A stretch of 64,000 nt of DNA, taken from NCBI GenBank assembly GCA_044371425.1, contig JBILTR010000005.1:190804-254803 (forward strand). Direction: 5' to 3'. The notes under the pieces were generated by a model that did not search any database, was not told where the DNA came from, and was given only the letters and a program-made list of their open reading frames with translations. The translations under genes and the position numbers were made by a program. Positions 18,724-27,361 of the stretch are shown here, piece by piece; position 1 is the first letter of the stretch, and each line of letters begins with the position of its first letter. The DNA comes from JBEISR01 sp044371425 (lineage in GTDB: Bacteria > Planctomycetota > Planctomycetia > Pirellulales > Pirellulaceae).

Positions 18724-19683
18724 TCAGGTCCCCTCCGGAGAGGATTCGGCCATTTCGCGAGCGTGATAACTGCTCCGGACGAACGGCCCGGAGGCGACCT
18801 GGGAAAATCCCATGCCCCGAGCCAGTTTGCCGAGTTCTTCAAATTCGTTCGGGGGAATGTACCGGACGACCGGAAGGTATTTGGGACCAGGTTGCAGGTA
18901 CTGACCGAGCGTCAAGAAGTCGCAGTCGTACTCTCGAAGGTCGGCTAGGCATTCCAGAACTTCTTCCTGAGTCTCGCCTAGACCCAGCATCAAGCCACTC
19001 TTGGTTTTGATCTGGGGATCGTATTGCTTGACTCGGCGAAGCAATTCCAGGGTCCATCGGTAGTCGCTCTTTGGACCACGAACGCGTCGGTATAGCCGGG
19101 GGACGGTTTCCATGTTGTGATTGAAGACTTCGGGTCTGGCTTGGCAAATCCTTTCCAGCACCTCTTTCTGTTGGACGAAGTCGGGGGTGAGCACTTCGAT
19201 CGTCGCGCCGGTTCGCTGCCTTACCGCCTGAATGCATCGGACAAAATGCTCGGCTCCTCCATCCGGGAGGTCATCCCTGGTGACGCTGGTGAGCACGACA
19301 TGTTTGAGCCCCAGTCGCTCGGCGGCCATCGCGACTCGCTCCGGTTCATCGGCCTGTAGCGGTTGCGGACGTCCTCGCGACACGGCGCAAAAACCGCAGG
19401 GGCGAGTGCAGACGTTGCCAAGGATCATGAAAGTGGCTGTCTTCTGCGAATAGCACTCCATCCGGTTGGGACACTTGGCGTTGTCGCAGACCGTTTCCAG
19501 CTTCAGTTCTTCCAAAAGCCCCGCAGTGAAATGATTAGCGTTGCCCTTGGGAATTTCTCGCCGAAGCCATTCGGGAAGCCGACCAGAGCGCTCAAATAGA
19601 GGAGTTGGTGCCTCGGTGGCCCCAGAACCGTTGGGGCTCTTTGCCGGGTTGGAATCGTCCGAAACGACAGGCAGTTCAATCAT
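18724..19683 (-). CDS. lipA: Lipoyl synthase
   Basis: This 319-residue radical-SAM enzyme inserts two sulfur atoms into octanoyl groups on lipoyl domains. It contains both cysteine sets: CDNAKCPNRMEC for the auxiliary [4Fe-4S] cluster and CTRPCGFC for the radical-SAM cluster, plus the C-terminal RSSYHA signature whose Ser ligates the auxiliary cluster. Length is typical. No clear Shine-Dalgarno precedes ATG 19683. No lipB is seen nearby. Confidence 0.97.
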   Translation of the reverse strand: MIELPVVSDDSNPAKSPNGSGATEAPTPLFERSGRLPEWLRREIPKGNANHFTAGLLEELKLETVCDNAKCPNRMECYSQKTATFMILGNVCTRPCGFCAVSRGRPQPLQADEPERVAMAAERLGLKHVVLTSVTRDDLPDGGAEHFVRCIQAVRQRTGATIEVLTPDFVQQKEVLERICQARPEVFNHNMETVPRLYRRVRGPKSDYRWTLELLRRVKQYDPQIKTKSGLMLGLGETQEEVLECLADLREYDCDFLTLGQYLQPGPKYLPVVRYIPPNEFEELGKLARGMGFSQVASGPFVRSSYHAREMAESSPEGT

Positions 19684-21208
19684 GTTGGTTGCGTGAAGCC
19701 CGAATTGCTGAGTCCCGTGAAGCGATGGTCAGACATCCGACCCAAGTCGGATGGGAGCATCTGGGTAGCCGTCGATTGCTACCGACCTGCCAGTGTACCA
19801 GCAGGTCGAATCTTTGCATTCGGAACAAAGCAACCCACTCCCGAAACCCCCCCCACCCATTTCCTTTTGCCAGCATTTCTCCCAATTGGTGCCACCCACC
19901 TTTTGAGATTGGTGCCAGGCACCATTTGTCTTTATGGGTTGGTTTGGGGTGGATGAGGGGCTTGGGGTCTTGGGGTTGTCGGGGAAGTTTGGGTCTGGGT
20001 GGCGATTGGCGGGCTGTGGGTTCGGGGTGACTGGGGGTTTTGCGGTGTCTTGGAATCTGAGATTGGTGCCACCCACCTTTTGAATTTGGTGCCAGGCACC
20101 TTTTGTTGCTGAGTGGTGGTGTGGGGTGGAAGGGTGGCTTGGGCGGACGGCGTGGTTTGGCGAGGCAGGTTGGTGCCTGACACCGATTTTGTGTTGCTTT
20201 TGCCAGCATTTCTCCCAATTGGTGCCACCCACCTTTTGAGATTGGTGCCAGGCACTTTTTGTCTTTATGGGTTGGTTTGGGGTGGATGGGGGGCTTGGGG
20301 TCTTAGGGTTGTCGGGGAAGTTTGGGTCTGGGTGGCGATTGGCGGGCTGTGGGTTCGGGGTGACTGGGGGTTTTGCGGTGTCTTGGAATCTGAGATTGGT
20401 GCCACCCACCTTTTGAGTTTGGTGCCAGGCACCTTTTGTTGCTGAGTGGTGGTGTGGGGTGGAAGGGTGGCTTGGGCGGACGGCGTGGTTTGGCGAGGCA
20501 GGTTGGTGCCGGCAGATTGGTGCCAGGCACCGGTTTCGTGTTTTGCTGACATTCTTTGGAGGTTGCGCCCGCTTGTTGTTGGGTTTCCTGGGGGCTGGAG
20601 CGATAGGGAGTGGTTGTTGAGTTCGCGCGAGGCGTCAAAGTCCAGGAATGCTTGATCCTTCGGAATGGAGCGGGGATGCGGCGGAAGGGCGGTAGCCTGA
20701 AATGGGGGGGGGTGGCGCGACGGTGGGCTTGGAGCTCTCTTTTTTCCCTGCACCGGAAGGATTGGGTTTCATTAGGAGTGAGAGAGTGGAGCTTCCGATC
20801 GATTCGGTGAGGGGTGGACGGCGGGGGTCAGTTTTCGTTGTTGCAGTCCACGATCGATAACGGTAAGCCGTTCGTTTTCTTCGGTCGATCAAACTAGCAA
20901 GATGGCAGCGAGGGACGGATGGACGGGGGTTGGAATCGATCTTAGTTTTTGGGTTCGGGGAAGCGTATCGCGAAGGGGGGTTTGGTCCTGGGGCGAACGT
21001 TCGGCCCGTTTGTTTGAGATAGGAGGCGGCGATCGGATGGACTTGCGTGCTGGGTGGCTAAGGTAGGCATGATTCCATTTCCGCCTACAATGAATCTGGA
21101 TGTGCCAGGATTCGTTTTTGCGGACGGCGCGTCCATTGTTTCAATCAGGTTTCTTTATCAGCCACCGACTCCACCGGGAGCTGGCTCAGGGCGAAAGCAT
21201 GCAGCTGG
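19684..21208. other. Gene-free region containing an intergenic repeat cluster
   Basis: About 1.5 kb lacks any gene I can support. Bases 19864-20560 hold palindromic TTGGTGCC/GGCACC repeats and a tandem duplication. The open frames through it on both strands, up to 226 codons, simply follow the repeat period and translate to low-complexity peptides. From 20560 to 21208 there is GC-rich sequence without recognisable features. Confidence 0.7.
19864..20510. repeat. 333-bp tandem duplication built from GGTGCC/GGCACC palindromes
   Basis: Two copies, 19864-20196 and 20197-20510 (second slightly shorter), match almost base for base with a constant offset of 333 bp. Only a handful of substitutions are visible, for example CACCATTTG versus CACTTTTTG. 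Each unit contains an ATTGGTGCCACCCACC segment, a GGTGCCAGGCACC palindrome, then a second such pair about 200 bp later. The GGTGCCAGGCACC motif can fold as a 6-bp hairpin and recurs once more at about 20519-20531. Confidence 0.9.
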
Positions 21209-21733
21209 ATGGCTAAGTCGAAGGGGAAAAAAACTGGCGCGCCCCCGGACAAAAGCGCTGCCGCCCAAGGCAACCCGGCCAATGTGAAGTTGATCGCCGA
21301 GAACCGGAAGGCTCGCCAGAGGTACGAAATCCTCGAACAGGTCGAGTGTGGGATGGTGCTAGTGGGGAGCGAGGTGAAGAGCCTCCGCAATGGTAAGTGC
21401 TCGCTGGATGAAGCCTATGGTCGGGTCAAAGGGGGTGTGTTGTTGCTTGTCGGATGCGATATCCCGGAGTACAAGCAAGCCACCTTCTGGAACCATGAAC
21501 CCAAGCGCCCGCGCCAGCTGTTGCTGCATAAGCGTCAACTGAACCGATTCGTCGGCAAGTCGGTAGAAAAAGGGCTGACTCTGATTCCCTTAAAGCTGTA
21601 CTTCAATGAGCGGGGGATTGCCAAGTGCCTGATCGGCCTTTGTCGCGGGCTGAAATTGCATGACAAACGGGAGCAGCTCAAGAAGGCGGACGCTCAACGT
21701 GACATTCAGCGTGCCATGCGCAAAAAGGGGTAG
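21209..21733 (+). CDS. smpB: SsrA-binding protein
   Basis: This 174-residue protein binds tmRNA and delivers it to stalled ribosomes. The OB-fold core (ENRKARQRYEILE, GMVLVGSEVKSLR, SLDEAYGRV) and the C-terminal HDKREQLKK tail are conserved. A Lys/Gly-rich N-terminal extension of about 22 residues precedes the core. ATG 21209 has only a weak ribosome binding site. It is followed after 5 bp by an ABC transporter gene. I found no ssrA gene in the window. Confidence 0.96.
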   Translation: MAKSKGKKTGAPPDKSAAAQGNPANVKLIAENRKARQRYEILEQVECGMVLVGSEVKSLRNGKCSLDEAYGRVKGGVLLLVGCDIPEYKQATFWNHEPKRPRQLLLHKRQLNRFVGKSVEKGLTLIPLKLYFNERGIAKCLIGLCRGLKLHDKREQLKKADAQRDIQRAMRKKG

Positions 21734-21738
21734 CCAGG

Positions 21739-22413
21739 GTGTTGCGGATCGAGAATCTTCGCAAATCGTATCCTGATCCGTCCGGAGGACTGGTCGAGAT
21801 TCTGGATATTCCGCATTTCGAGGTCGCCGAAGGCGAGCAGTTGGCATTGGTTGGTCGCAGCGGTGGAGGCAAGACCACGCTGCTCCATATCATCTCGGGC
21901 ATCACCAAGGCGGACAGCGGTTCGGTGATGCTGGACGGTATCGACCTGACTCGGCTGAGCGAGGCGGCAAGAGATCGCGTGCGCGCTTCGAAGATCGGCT
22001 ATGTCTTTCAGACCTTCAACCTGCTTCCCGGCTTCACCGCTCTGGAGAATGTTCGACTTGGAATGACCTTCGCTCAGGGCCGTCGCGATCTGGGGCGAGC
22101 CAAGGAGTTGTTGGAGCGGGTTGGACTGGCGCAGCGAATGCACTACAAGCCGAATCAACTTTCGGTCGGTCAGCAACAGCGGGTTGCGGTGGCAAGGGCT
22201 TTGGCCAATCGGCCAAGGCTGCTTCTGGCTGATGAGCCGACCGCGAATGTCGATGCAGCGAATCAGCAGATGATCGTCGATCTGTTGCGGGAGGTCTGCC
22301 GACTAGAAAAGGTTGCGATGCTCCTGGTGACGCACTCCCAAGAGGTCGCCAAGCAGATGGACCGGGTCGAGCATCTGGAGCAGATCAATCGAACCCTGGA
22401 AGGTGTCTCATGA
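21739..22413 (+). CDS. ABC transporter ATP-binding protein (MacB/LolD-like)
   Basis: This 224-residue ATPase has Walker A GRSGGGKTT, the Q-loop FQTFNLLPGFTA, signature LSVGQQQRV, Walker B LLLADEP and the switch His in VTHSQ. The FNLLPGFTALENV segment is characteristic of the LolD/MacB/FtsE group, which extracts lipoproteins or exports substrates together with an FtsX-type permease. It starts with GTG 5 bp after smpB and overlaps the permease gene by 4 bases (ATGA), so the pair is co-translated. Confidence 0.93.
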   Translation: MLRIENLRKSYPDPSGGLVEILDIPHFEVAEGEQLALVGRSGGGKTTLLHIISGITKADSGSVMLDGIDLTRLSEAARDRVRASKIGYVFQTFNLLPGFTALENVRLGMTFAQGRRDLGRAKELLERVGLAQRMHYKPNQLSVGQQQRVAVARALANRPRLLLADEPTANVDAANQQMIVDLLREVCRLEKVAMLLVTHSQEVAKQMDRVEHLEQINRTLEGVS

Positions 22414-23822
22414 ATCTCTTCCACATCGCCTGGCGCAACCTTCAGCACCGTTGGCTGGCCAGCTGGCTGACGCTGCTTTCCATGGCCTTGGGAGTCGCGC
22501 TGGTGGTCCTGGTGCTGGCCATCAGCGGTCTGATTCAAGAGACGTTTCGTCGCAACAGCAACGTCGGTTACAACCTCGTCGTCGGTCCTAAAGGCAGTCC
22601 CCTTCAGCTGACACTCAGCTCCGTCTTCTACCTCAGCAAGCCAGTCGGGACGCTCCCCTATCGCTACTATCTGGAATACCTGCCCAAGCCGGCGCGGGAA
22701 CAGGCGTATCGGCAGCTAGGAGGATCTCCCGAAGAGGGGGCTCGCAATGGCAGCTACGGCATGTTTGTCGGCAATGGTTTTGCGCTGCCGATCTGCCTGG
22801 GTGATTACGTCGGGCCCTTTCGCATCGTCGCCACGACCGTCGACTATCTCGGGCAGCTCCGGCACGGTCCGGATAACGACCGCACCTTTGGGTTCGCTGA
22901 GGGGAGGAACTTCGAGGAAGATTCGCAGGAGCATGGGTTCTTTGAGGCGGTGGTCGGTTCGATCGTCGCCAAGGAGATGAATTTCAAGCTGGGGGATGTC
23001 ATCTATCCTTCCCACGGTCCGGATGGCGAAGCCCATGGCGATGGCTTTACCATCGTCGGCATCCTCGAGCCGACCGGGACACCAACCGACCGAGTCGCTT
23101 TGATCAACATCGAAGGTTTCTATCTGTTGGAAGGGCACGTGGCACCGGAACGGGATGAGGAGACGGGGCTAGAGAAAGCCGCCAAGCCAGCCGGGGAACA
23201 GCAGGAGTCGCAGGTCGAGCGGCAGGTCGATTCAACAGCCACTTCCAAAGCGGGCCGCAAACGACTGCCTCTCGACCAGCGCGAGGTCTCCGCCATTCTT
23301 CTGAAGACAGCGGGGTTTGTTGGAATTGGGTTGCAGCAGCAGATCAACAAAAGCTCGCGAGCTCAGGCAGTATCTCCCATCGGCGAAATCGCTGGCCTTC
23401 TGGAGACCTTCTTCCAACCGGCTCAGTGGGCACTTCTGGCACTGACGGTGCTGGTTTGTCTAGTGAGCGCCATCAGCATACTGGTGAGCATTTACAACTC
23501 CATGCATGAACGGACTCGCGACATCGCCGTGATGCGTGCGCTGGGGGCTGGTCGCAACACCGTGCTTCTGGTGATCCTCGCCGAAGCTCTTCTGATTTCG
23601 GTGGGTGGGGGATTGCTGGGCTGGACGATCGGTCATGCCATCGCTGCGGCTGCGAGCCCAGTCGTCGAAGCGAGGACTGGGATTCGCGTCGGATTTTGGA
23701 GCATGAATTCGGTGGCCGAACCGTTCATCATTCCAGGGTTGGTCGTCATCGGCATCCTCGCTGGCCTGCTTCCCGCATTGATGGCCTACCGCACGGATGT
23801 CTCCCGTTCCCTCGCATCCTGA
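22410..23822 (+). CDS. ABC transporter permease, FtsX/MacB type
   Basis: This 470-residue permease has an N-terminal membrane helix (ASWLTLLSMALGVALVVLVLAISG), a large extracytoplasmic domain of about 300 residues, and three C-terminal helices (LALTVLVCLVSAISILVSIYN, TVLLVILAEALLISVGGGLLG, FIIPGLVVIGILAGLLPALMAY). MHERTRDIAVMRALGAGR just before the second of these is the coupling-helix hallmark of the FtsX family. It forms the membrane part of the exporter with the ATPase encoded just upstream. The substrate is unknown; a lipoprotein-releasing or mechanotransmission role is typical of the family. Confidence 0.93.
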   Translation: MNLFHIAWRNLQHRWLASWLTLLSMALGVALVVLVLAISGLIQETFRRNSNVGYNLVVGPKGSPLQLTLSSVFYLSKPVGTLPYRYYLEYLPKPAREQAYRQLGGSPEEGARNGSYGMFVGNGFALPICLGDYVGPFRIVATTVDYLGQLRHGPDNDRTFGFAEGRNFEEDSQEHGFFEAVVGSIVAKEMNFKLGDVIYPSHGPDGEAHGDGFTIVGILEPTGTPTDRVALINIEGFYLLEGHVAPERDEETGLEKAAKPAGEQQESQVERQVDSTATSKAGRKRLPLDQREVSAILLKTAGFVGIGLQQQINKSSRAQAVSPIGEIAGLLETFFQPAQWALLALTVLVCLVSAISILVSIYNSMHERTRDIAVMRALGAGRNTVLLVILAEALLISVGGGLLGWTIGHAIAAAASPVVEARTGIRVGFWSMNSVAEPFIIPGLVVIGILAGLLPALMAYRTDVSRSLAS

Positions 23823-23835
23823 CCGACTCATTGGC

Positions 23836-24504
23836 TCAGTCGACCAAATCGATCTTTGGGACCAGCAACCGCATCGCGGCCGCGGCATCGGCAGAGGACA
23901 AGGCGCGGGTTTGCCGCGTTTCCTTCGCCACACACGACTCCAGCAAGAGGGCTCGCGGCAGCGATGCCAAGCCGCGCACCCGTGTTCGGGGCGGAACGGG
24001 TAGACCCGCCTCAGTCCTTCGCTTCACTTCATCCGCGTGCTGCGCGTCGGATCGGAACCCGATCCAAGTCCCCGCCTCTTCCCAGTAGAGCATCGGGGGG
24101 ATGGCCACTTCCAAACGGTTTCCCTCCAGCAGTGCTGGAATCATTCGATGGAAGAAGAGCAAGAGCAGCATGCTGGCATGGACTCCGTCGGCATCGGGAT
24201 CCATCAGAAGCACAACGCGACGGTACTGCAAGGAACAGTGAACCGGAGACGGCGCGGAATGCTCGGCGCCCGCAATCGCCACCAGCAGTTGCGAAAGCAA
24301 CGGATGACTTCGTACCTGCTGCTCAGAGCACTTGTAGGCGTTGCGAGGCTTGCCTTGCATCGCCATCACCGCCTGATGCACCGGATCGCGCACCGCAAGC
24401 ACCGCACGGGCGGCCGAGTCCCCTTCCACCACCAGCAGTTCGGCTAGTTCCTGCCGTCGGTCGGTGCTGCATTCGAACAGGTGGGTTTTCCAGCGACGTT
24501 CCAT
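23836..24504 (-). CDS. Stand-alone TOPRIM protein derived from gyrase B/ParE
   Basis: This 222-residue protein aligns by eye with the TOPRIM and tail region of GyrB/ParE only. It has LLVVEGDSAARAV (catalytic Glu about 27), VMAMQGKPRNA, and MDPDADG (about 101-107) with all three acidic metal-binding residues. The C-terminus TRVRGLASLP...LSSADAAAAMRLL follows the RYKGLGEM...DA..A region of GyrB. The GHKL ATPase and transducer domains are absent, and only about 180 bp separate it from the divergent gene, so no 5' part can be hidden there. Intact acidic residues argue for a retained metal-binding function, not plain decay. It could be a relic, a gyrase regulator, or a nuclease-like TOPRIM enzyme. 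Confidence 0.8.
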   Translation of the reverse strand: MERRWKTHLFECSTDRRQELAELLVVEGDSAARAVLAVRDPVHQAVMAMQGKPRNAYKCSEQQVRSHPLLSQLLVAIAGAEHSAPSPVHCSLQYRRVVLLMDPDADGVHASMLLLLFFHRMIPALLEGNRLEVAIPPMLYWEEAGTWIGFRSDAQHADEVKRRTEAGLPVPPRTRVRGLASLPRALLLESCVAKETRQTRALSSADAAAAMRLLVPKIDLVD

Positions 24505-24683
24505 GGAGTTGGTCTTTCACGGCGGGGCGAAGAACTCCGCTGAGTGTCCTCTGCAGCCTCCCTGCCGCAGAACGATCGCCAAGCCAGAACGCTGGCGCAA
24601 GTCTTCGGATATATTCCCTCTCCATCTGCCGTGTTAGATTGATGCAATCGCGCGACAAATGCAACATCGAAAAGGATCCTGCC

Positions 24684-27032
24684 ATGATGCCATACCGCCC
24701 CTTTTCAAGCCTTGGCATCGGGTTGCTTGCCCCATTCCTTTTCGTCGCATGCCTCGGCATCGGCTGGATGGCCGATCTCACTTTCTCACGTTGCCAGGCT
24801 CAGGAATCGACGACTGTGACTCAAGAGTCTGACCCGACCAACCGCCCGCAATCGGTGTCGAGTGGTTCCTTGGAATCACGTCAGGGCCCCACTGTGGCGC
24901 TGGAGAGTCTGGTTTCCCAAGTGCGCGCGTCGCTGGTGGCGATTCGAGTCGATGATCGAGACGGGCGTCAGGTGGGGATTGGGACTGGATTTTTCGTCGA
25001 TGGCAAGGGACTGATCGCCACCAATTTCCATGTGATCGGCGAAGGTCGCTCCATCCAGGTGGAGTGGGGTAAGGGGCGCGTGCTGAAGGTGGAGGGGATT
25101 GAGGCGTTCGATCGAAAGGCCGATCTGGCTCTGGTTCGTGTGGCCCAGGATTCGACTCCCTTCCCAGCGCTGCCGCTGAATTTGAGGAACGATCTCCAGC
25201 AAGGATCCGATGTGCTCGCCTTCGGGAATCCTCTGGGGCTGGAGTACAGCGTTGTTCGAGGGATTGTATCGGCATTGCGCGAAGTCGAGGGACAGTCGTT
25301 GATCCAGTTGGCGATGCCGATTGAGCCAGGCAATAGCGGTGGCCCACTGGTCGATCTGGATGGCCATGTGCATGGCATCGTGAACATGAAGTCGGCCGTC
25401 GATGACAACCTGGGATTCGCGATCCCGATCGACCAACTGCAAAAGCTGATCGATCGACCCAACCCCATCACCTGGGACCGATGGCTCCGCTGGGGTGCAC
25501 TCGATGCGCAGCGATGGGAGACGCGATTTGGAGCGACATGGACGGAACAGTCGGGGAGGTTGGTCGCCAGGGGAACCGGAAATGGATTTGGAGGCCGCGC
25601 GATATGTTTGGCGACCCAGTTGCCTCCCGAACCGCCGTACGATGTCGTGGTTCGTGTCCGATTGGACGATGAGCGAGGTGCTGCGGGCTTGGTTTTTCAA
25701 AGCGATGGCCAGGAGCGGCACTTTGGGTTCTACCCCAGCGGAGGTCGATTGCGACTGACCGATTTTCAAGGCCCCTCGATCTATTCCTGGCAGGTCCTTT
25801 CGGATGTTGCTTCACCCCATTACCGACCCGGGCAGTGGAATCACCTCCGCGTCCATGTGGAGAGGGAGCGGTTTCTCTGTTTCGTCAATGGACAGGAAGT
25901 GGCCCGTGGCGCGCTGACGCCCTCCGAGGGGCGGCAGCAAGTCGGCTTGGCGAAGTTCCGCGACACCGTCGCTCAGTTTCAAGGATTTCAGGTCGGAAAA
26001 GACCTCGCGGAAAAACCACTCGACTCCAGACAACTGGATGCCATCGAGCGGTGGAGGCGTGTCGATGGCGAACCGATTCGGATGGAAGGGGATGCCTGGA
26101 ACGCTTTGGCGGAGGGTTCTGCTGCTTCCGTCGACGCGCTTCTCTCGACCGCTGCATCGCTGGAGGAGCGGGCAAAGCAGATGCGGCAGGCGGCCGCTGC
26201 CATCGAATCGCTGCCTGCATTCCGGCGTTGGGAGACGATGGTCCAGAGACTGGATCAGCCCGAGCGTCTGATGGAGGCGGCGTTGACGCTGGGTGCCATC
26301 GACGACCCGGCTGTGGAGGTGGATCGCTACGTGAGCCAATTGGAGAAAATGGCGGAGGAGATCCTCAGTCGATTTCCAGAAGGTTCCAACGAGAAGCAGA
26401 AGATGGACCTGCTGCTGAAGTATCTCTTTGAAGAGAATGGCTTTCATGGAAGTCGGCAGGAGTACTACCACACCGCCAACAATCAGATGCATCGGGTCAT
26501 CGAAGATCGAGAAGGGATGCCGATCGCTCTTTCGGTCCTGGTGATCGATCTAGCGCGTCGCTGTGGAATCGGAGTAGAAGGGGTTGGGATGCCAGGGCAC
26601 TTTCTGGTCCGAATGGCCTCAACCAATCCTCTCGAAGGTCCGTGGATCGATCCCTTTGAGGCGGGGGAATGGATCGACGACAAGCAGCTGCGGAAGCGCT
26701 TTCTCGAAACGACCGGGCAGGGGTTCCTGCCAGAGGATCTGCCGACCTTTTCCAACCGTCAGATTCTGCAGCGAATGCTTCGCAATCTGATCGGATCGGC
26801 GGAACGCAAGGGAGATTCCCAGACCGCCCTGAGGTACCTGGACGCCATGGTGGCGCTGTCTTCCGAAGACGTACCCACGAGGCTTCAGCGGGCTGTGTTG
26901 CGGGGGCAAAATGGCCGATACCAAGAGGCGCTGGACGATCTGCAATGGGTGATCGACCAGCAGCCCGAATCGATCGACATCCATGAGCTGCTGCGACTGC
27001 GCCAGTCGATCCAGGAACGAGCGGGGGGGTGA
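24684..27032 (+). CDS. Secreted trypsin-like protease / LamG-like / SirB1-TPR fusion
   Basis: This 782-residue protein begins with a signal peptide (IGLLAPFLFVACLGIGWMA). Residues about 75-255 are an HtrA/S1C-type serine protease with His116 (TNFHVIG), Asp147 (KADLALV) and Ser218 (GNSGGPL). Residues about 275-440 form a jelly-roll domain like those in DUF1080/LamG proteins (VRVRLDDERGAAGLVF, HLRVHVERERFLCFVNGQEV). Residues about 535-700 match the SirB1 transglutaminase-like family (YHTANNQMHRVIEDREGMPIAL, GMPGHFLVR), followed by TPR-like helices. No PDZ domain is seen. ATG 24684 has AAGGA 7 nt upstream. I know of no standard name for this combination. Confidence 0.88.
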   Translation: MMPYRPFSSLGIGLLAPFLFVACLGIGWMADLTFSRCQAQESTTVTQESDPTNRPQSVSSGSLESRQGPTVALESLVSQVRASLVAIRVDDRDGRQVGIGTGFFVDGKGLIATNFHVIGEGRSIQVEWGKGRVLKVEGIEAFDRKADLALVRVAQDSTPFPALPLNLRNDLQQGSDVLAFGNPLGLEYSVVRGIVSALREVEGQSLIQLAMPIEPGNSGGPLVDLDGHVHGIVNMKSAVDDNLGFAIPIDQLQKLIDRPNPITWDRWLRWGALDAQRWETRFGATWTEQSGRLVARGTGNGFGGRAICLATQLPPEPPYDVVVRVRLDDERGAAGLVFQSDGQERHFGFYPSGGRLRLTDFQGPSIYSWQVLSDVASPHYRPGQWNHLRVHVERERFLCFVNGQEVARGALTPSEGRQQVGLAKFRDTVAQFQGFQVGKDLAEKPLDSRQLDAIERWRRVDGEPIRMEGDAWNALAEGSAASVDALLSTAASLEERAKQMRQAAAAIESLPAFRRWETMVQRLDQPERLMEAALTLGAIDDPAVEVDRYVSQLEKMAEEILSRFPEGSNEKQKMDLLLKYLFEENGFHGSRQEYYHTANNQMHRVIEDREGMPIALSVLVIDLARRCGIGVEGVGMPGHFLVRMASTNPLEGPWIDPFEAGEWIDDKQLRKRFLETTGQGFLPEDLPTFSNRQILQRMLRNLIGSAERKGDSQTALRYLDAMVALSSEDVPTRLQRAVLRGQNGRYQEALDDLQWVIDQQPESIDIHELLRLRQSIQERAGG

Positions 27033-27361
27033 GGGATCGGTCGTCGATTGCCCAGGGCGCTTCGATGGCGAGCTCAGCTGCTTTTTGAACGCCCGCGGCC
27101 ACCTCGAGGGTGTGCGCTCGCTTGCTGGCTGGAACGTGAACCATCTGGGGGGATGGGTGGGTTGAGTCGATTTCTGGGGAAGCCAGTGGCGGTCGATGTT
27201 CGGGATTCGGTGCTAGGCAAGAAGCGATTCGCATCGATTCGGATTCGCATCCGTCGGGCGGCTTGGAGTAGAATCGGAGGGTTGATCGGGCGAGGATTCC
27301 GGCCTAGGTGCCGGAAAGAAGGTGCCGACTCGATTCGCTGTCACTCCAATGAAGGTCGCTT
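27033..27361. other. Intergenic region before the haem dehydrogenase gene
   Basis: No gene is supported here. A short direct repeat, GATTCGCATC, occurs twice around 27225-27250, and TAGAAT near 27269 could be a -10 element, but no good -35 partner is visible. Confidence 0.35.

Noticed and set aside
19729..20409. 226-codon minus-strand frame through the repeat block
   Set aside because: The peptide repeats with the 333-bp DNA period, is rich in Trp/His/Gln/Pro as expected from the hairpin repeats, and has no ribosome binding site.
19869..20531. CRISPR-like appearance of the spaced GGCACC repeats
   Set aside because: Repeat spacing is irregular, the units are duplicated together with their flanks, and no cas genes are present.
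26497..27234. 245-codon minus-strand frame opposite the end of the protease/SirB1 gene
   Set aside because: It is the shadow of the SirB1/TPR coding region and has Pro/Ala/Arg-rich composition.
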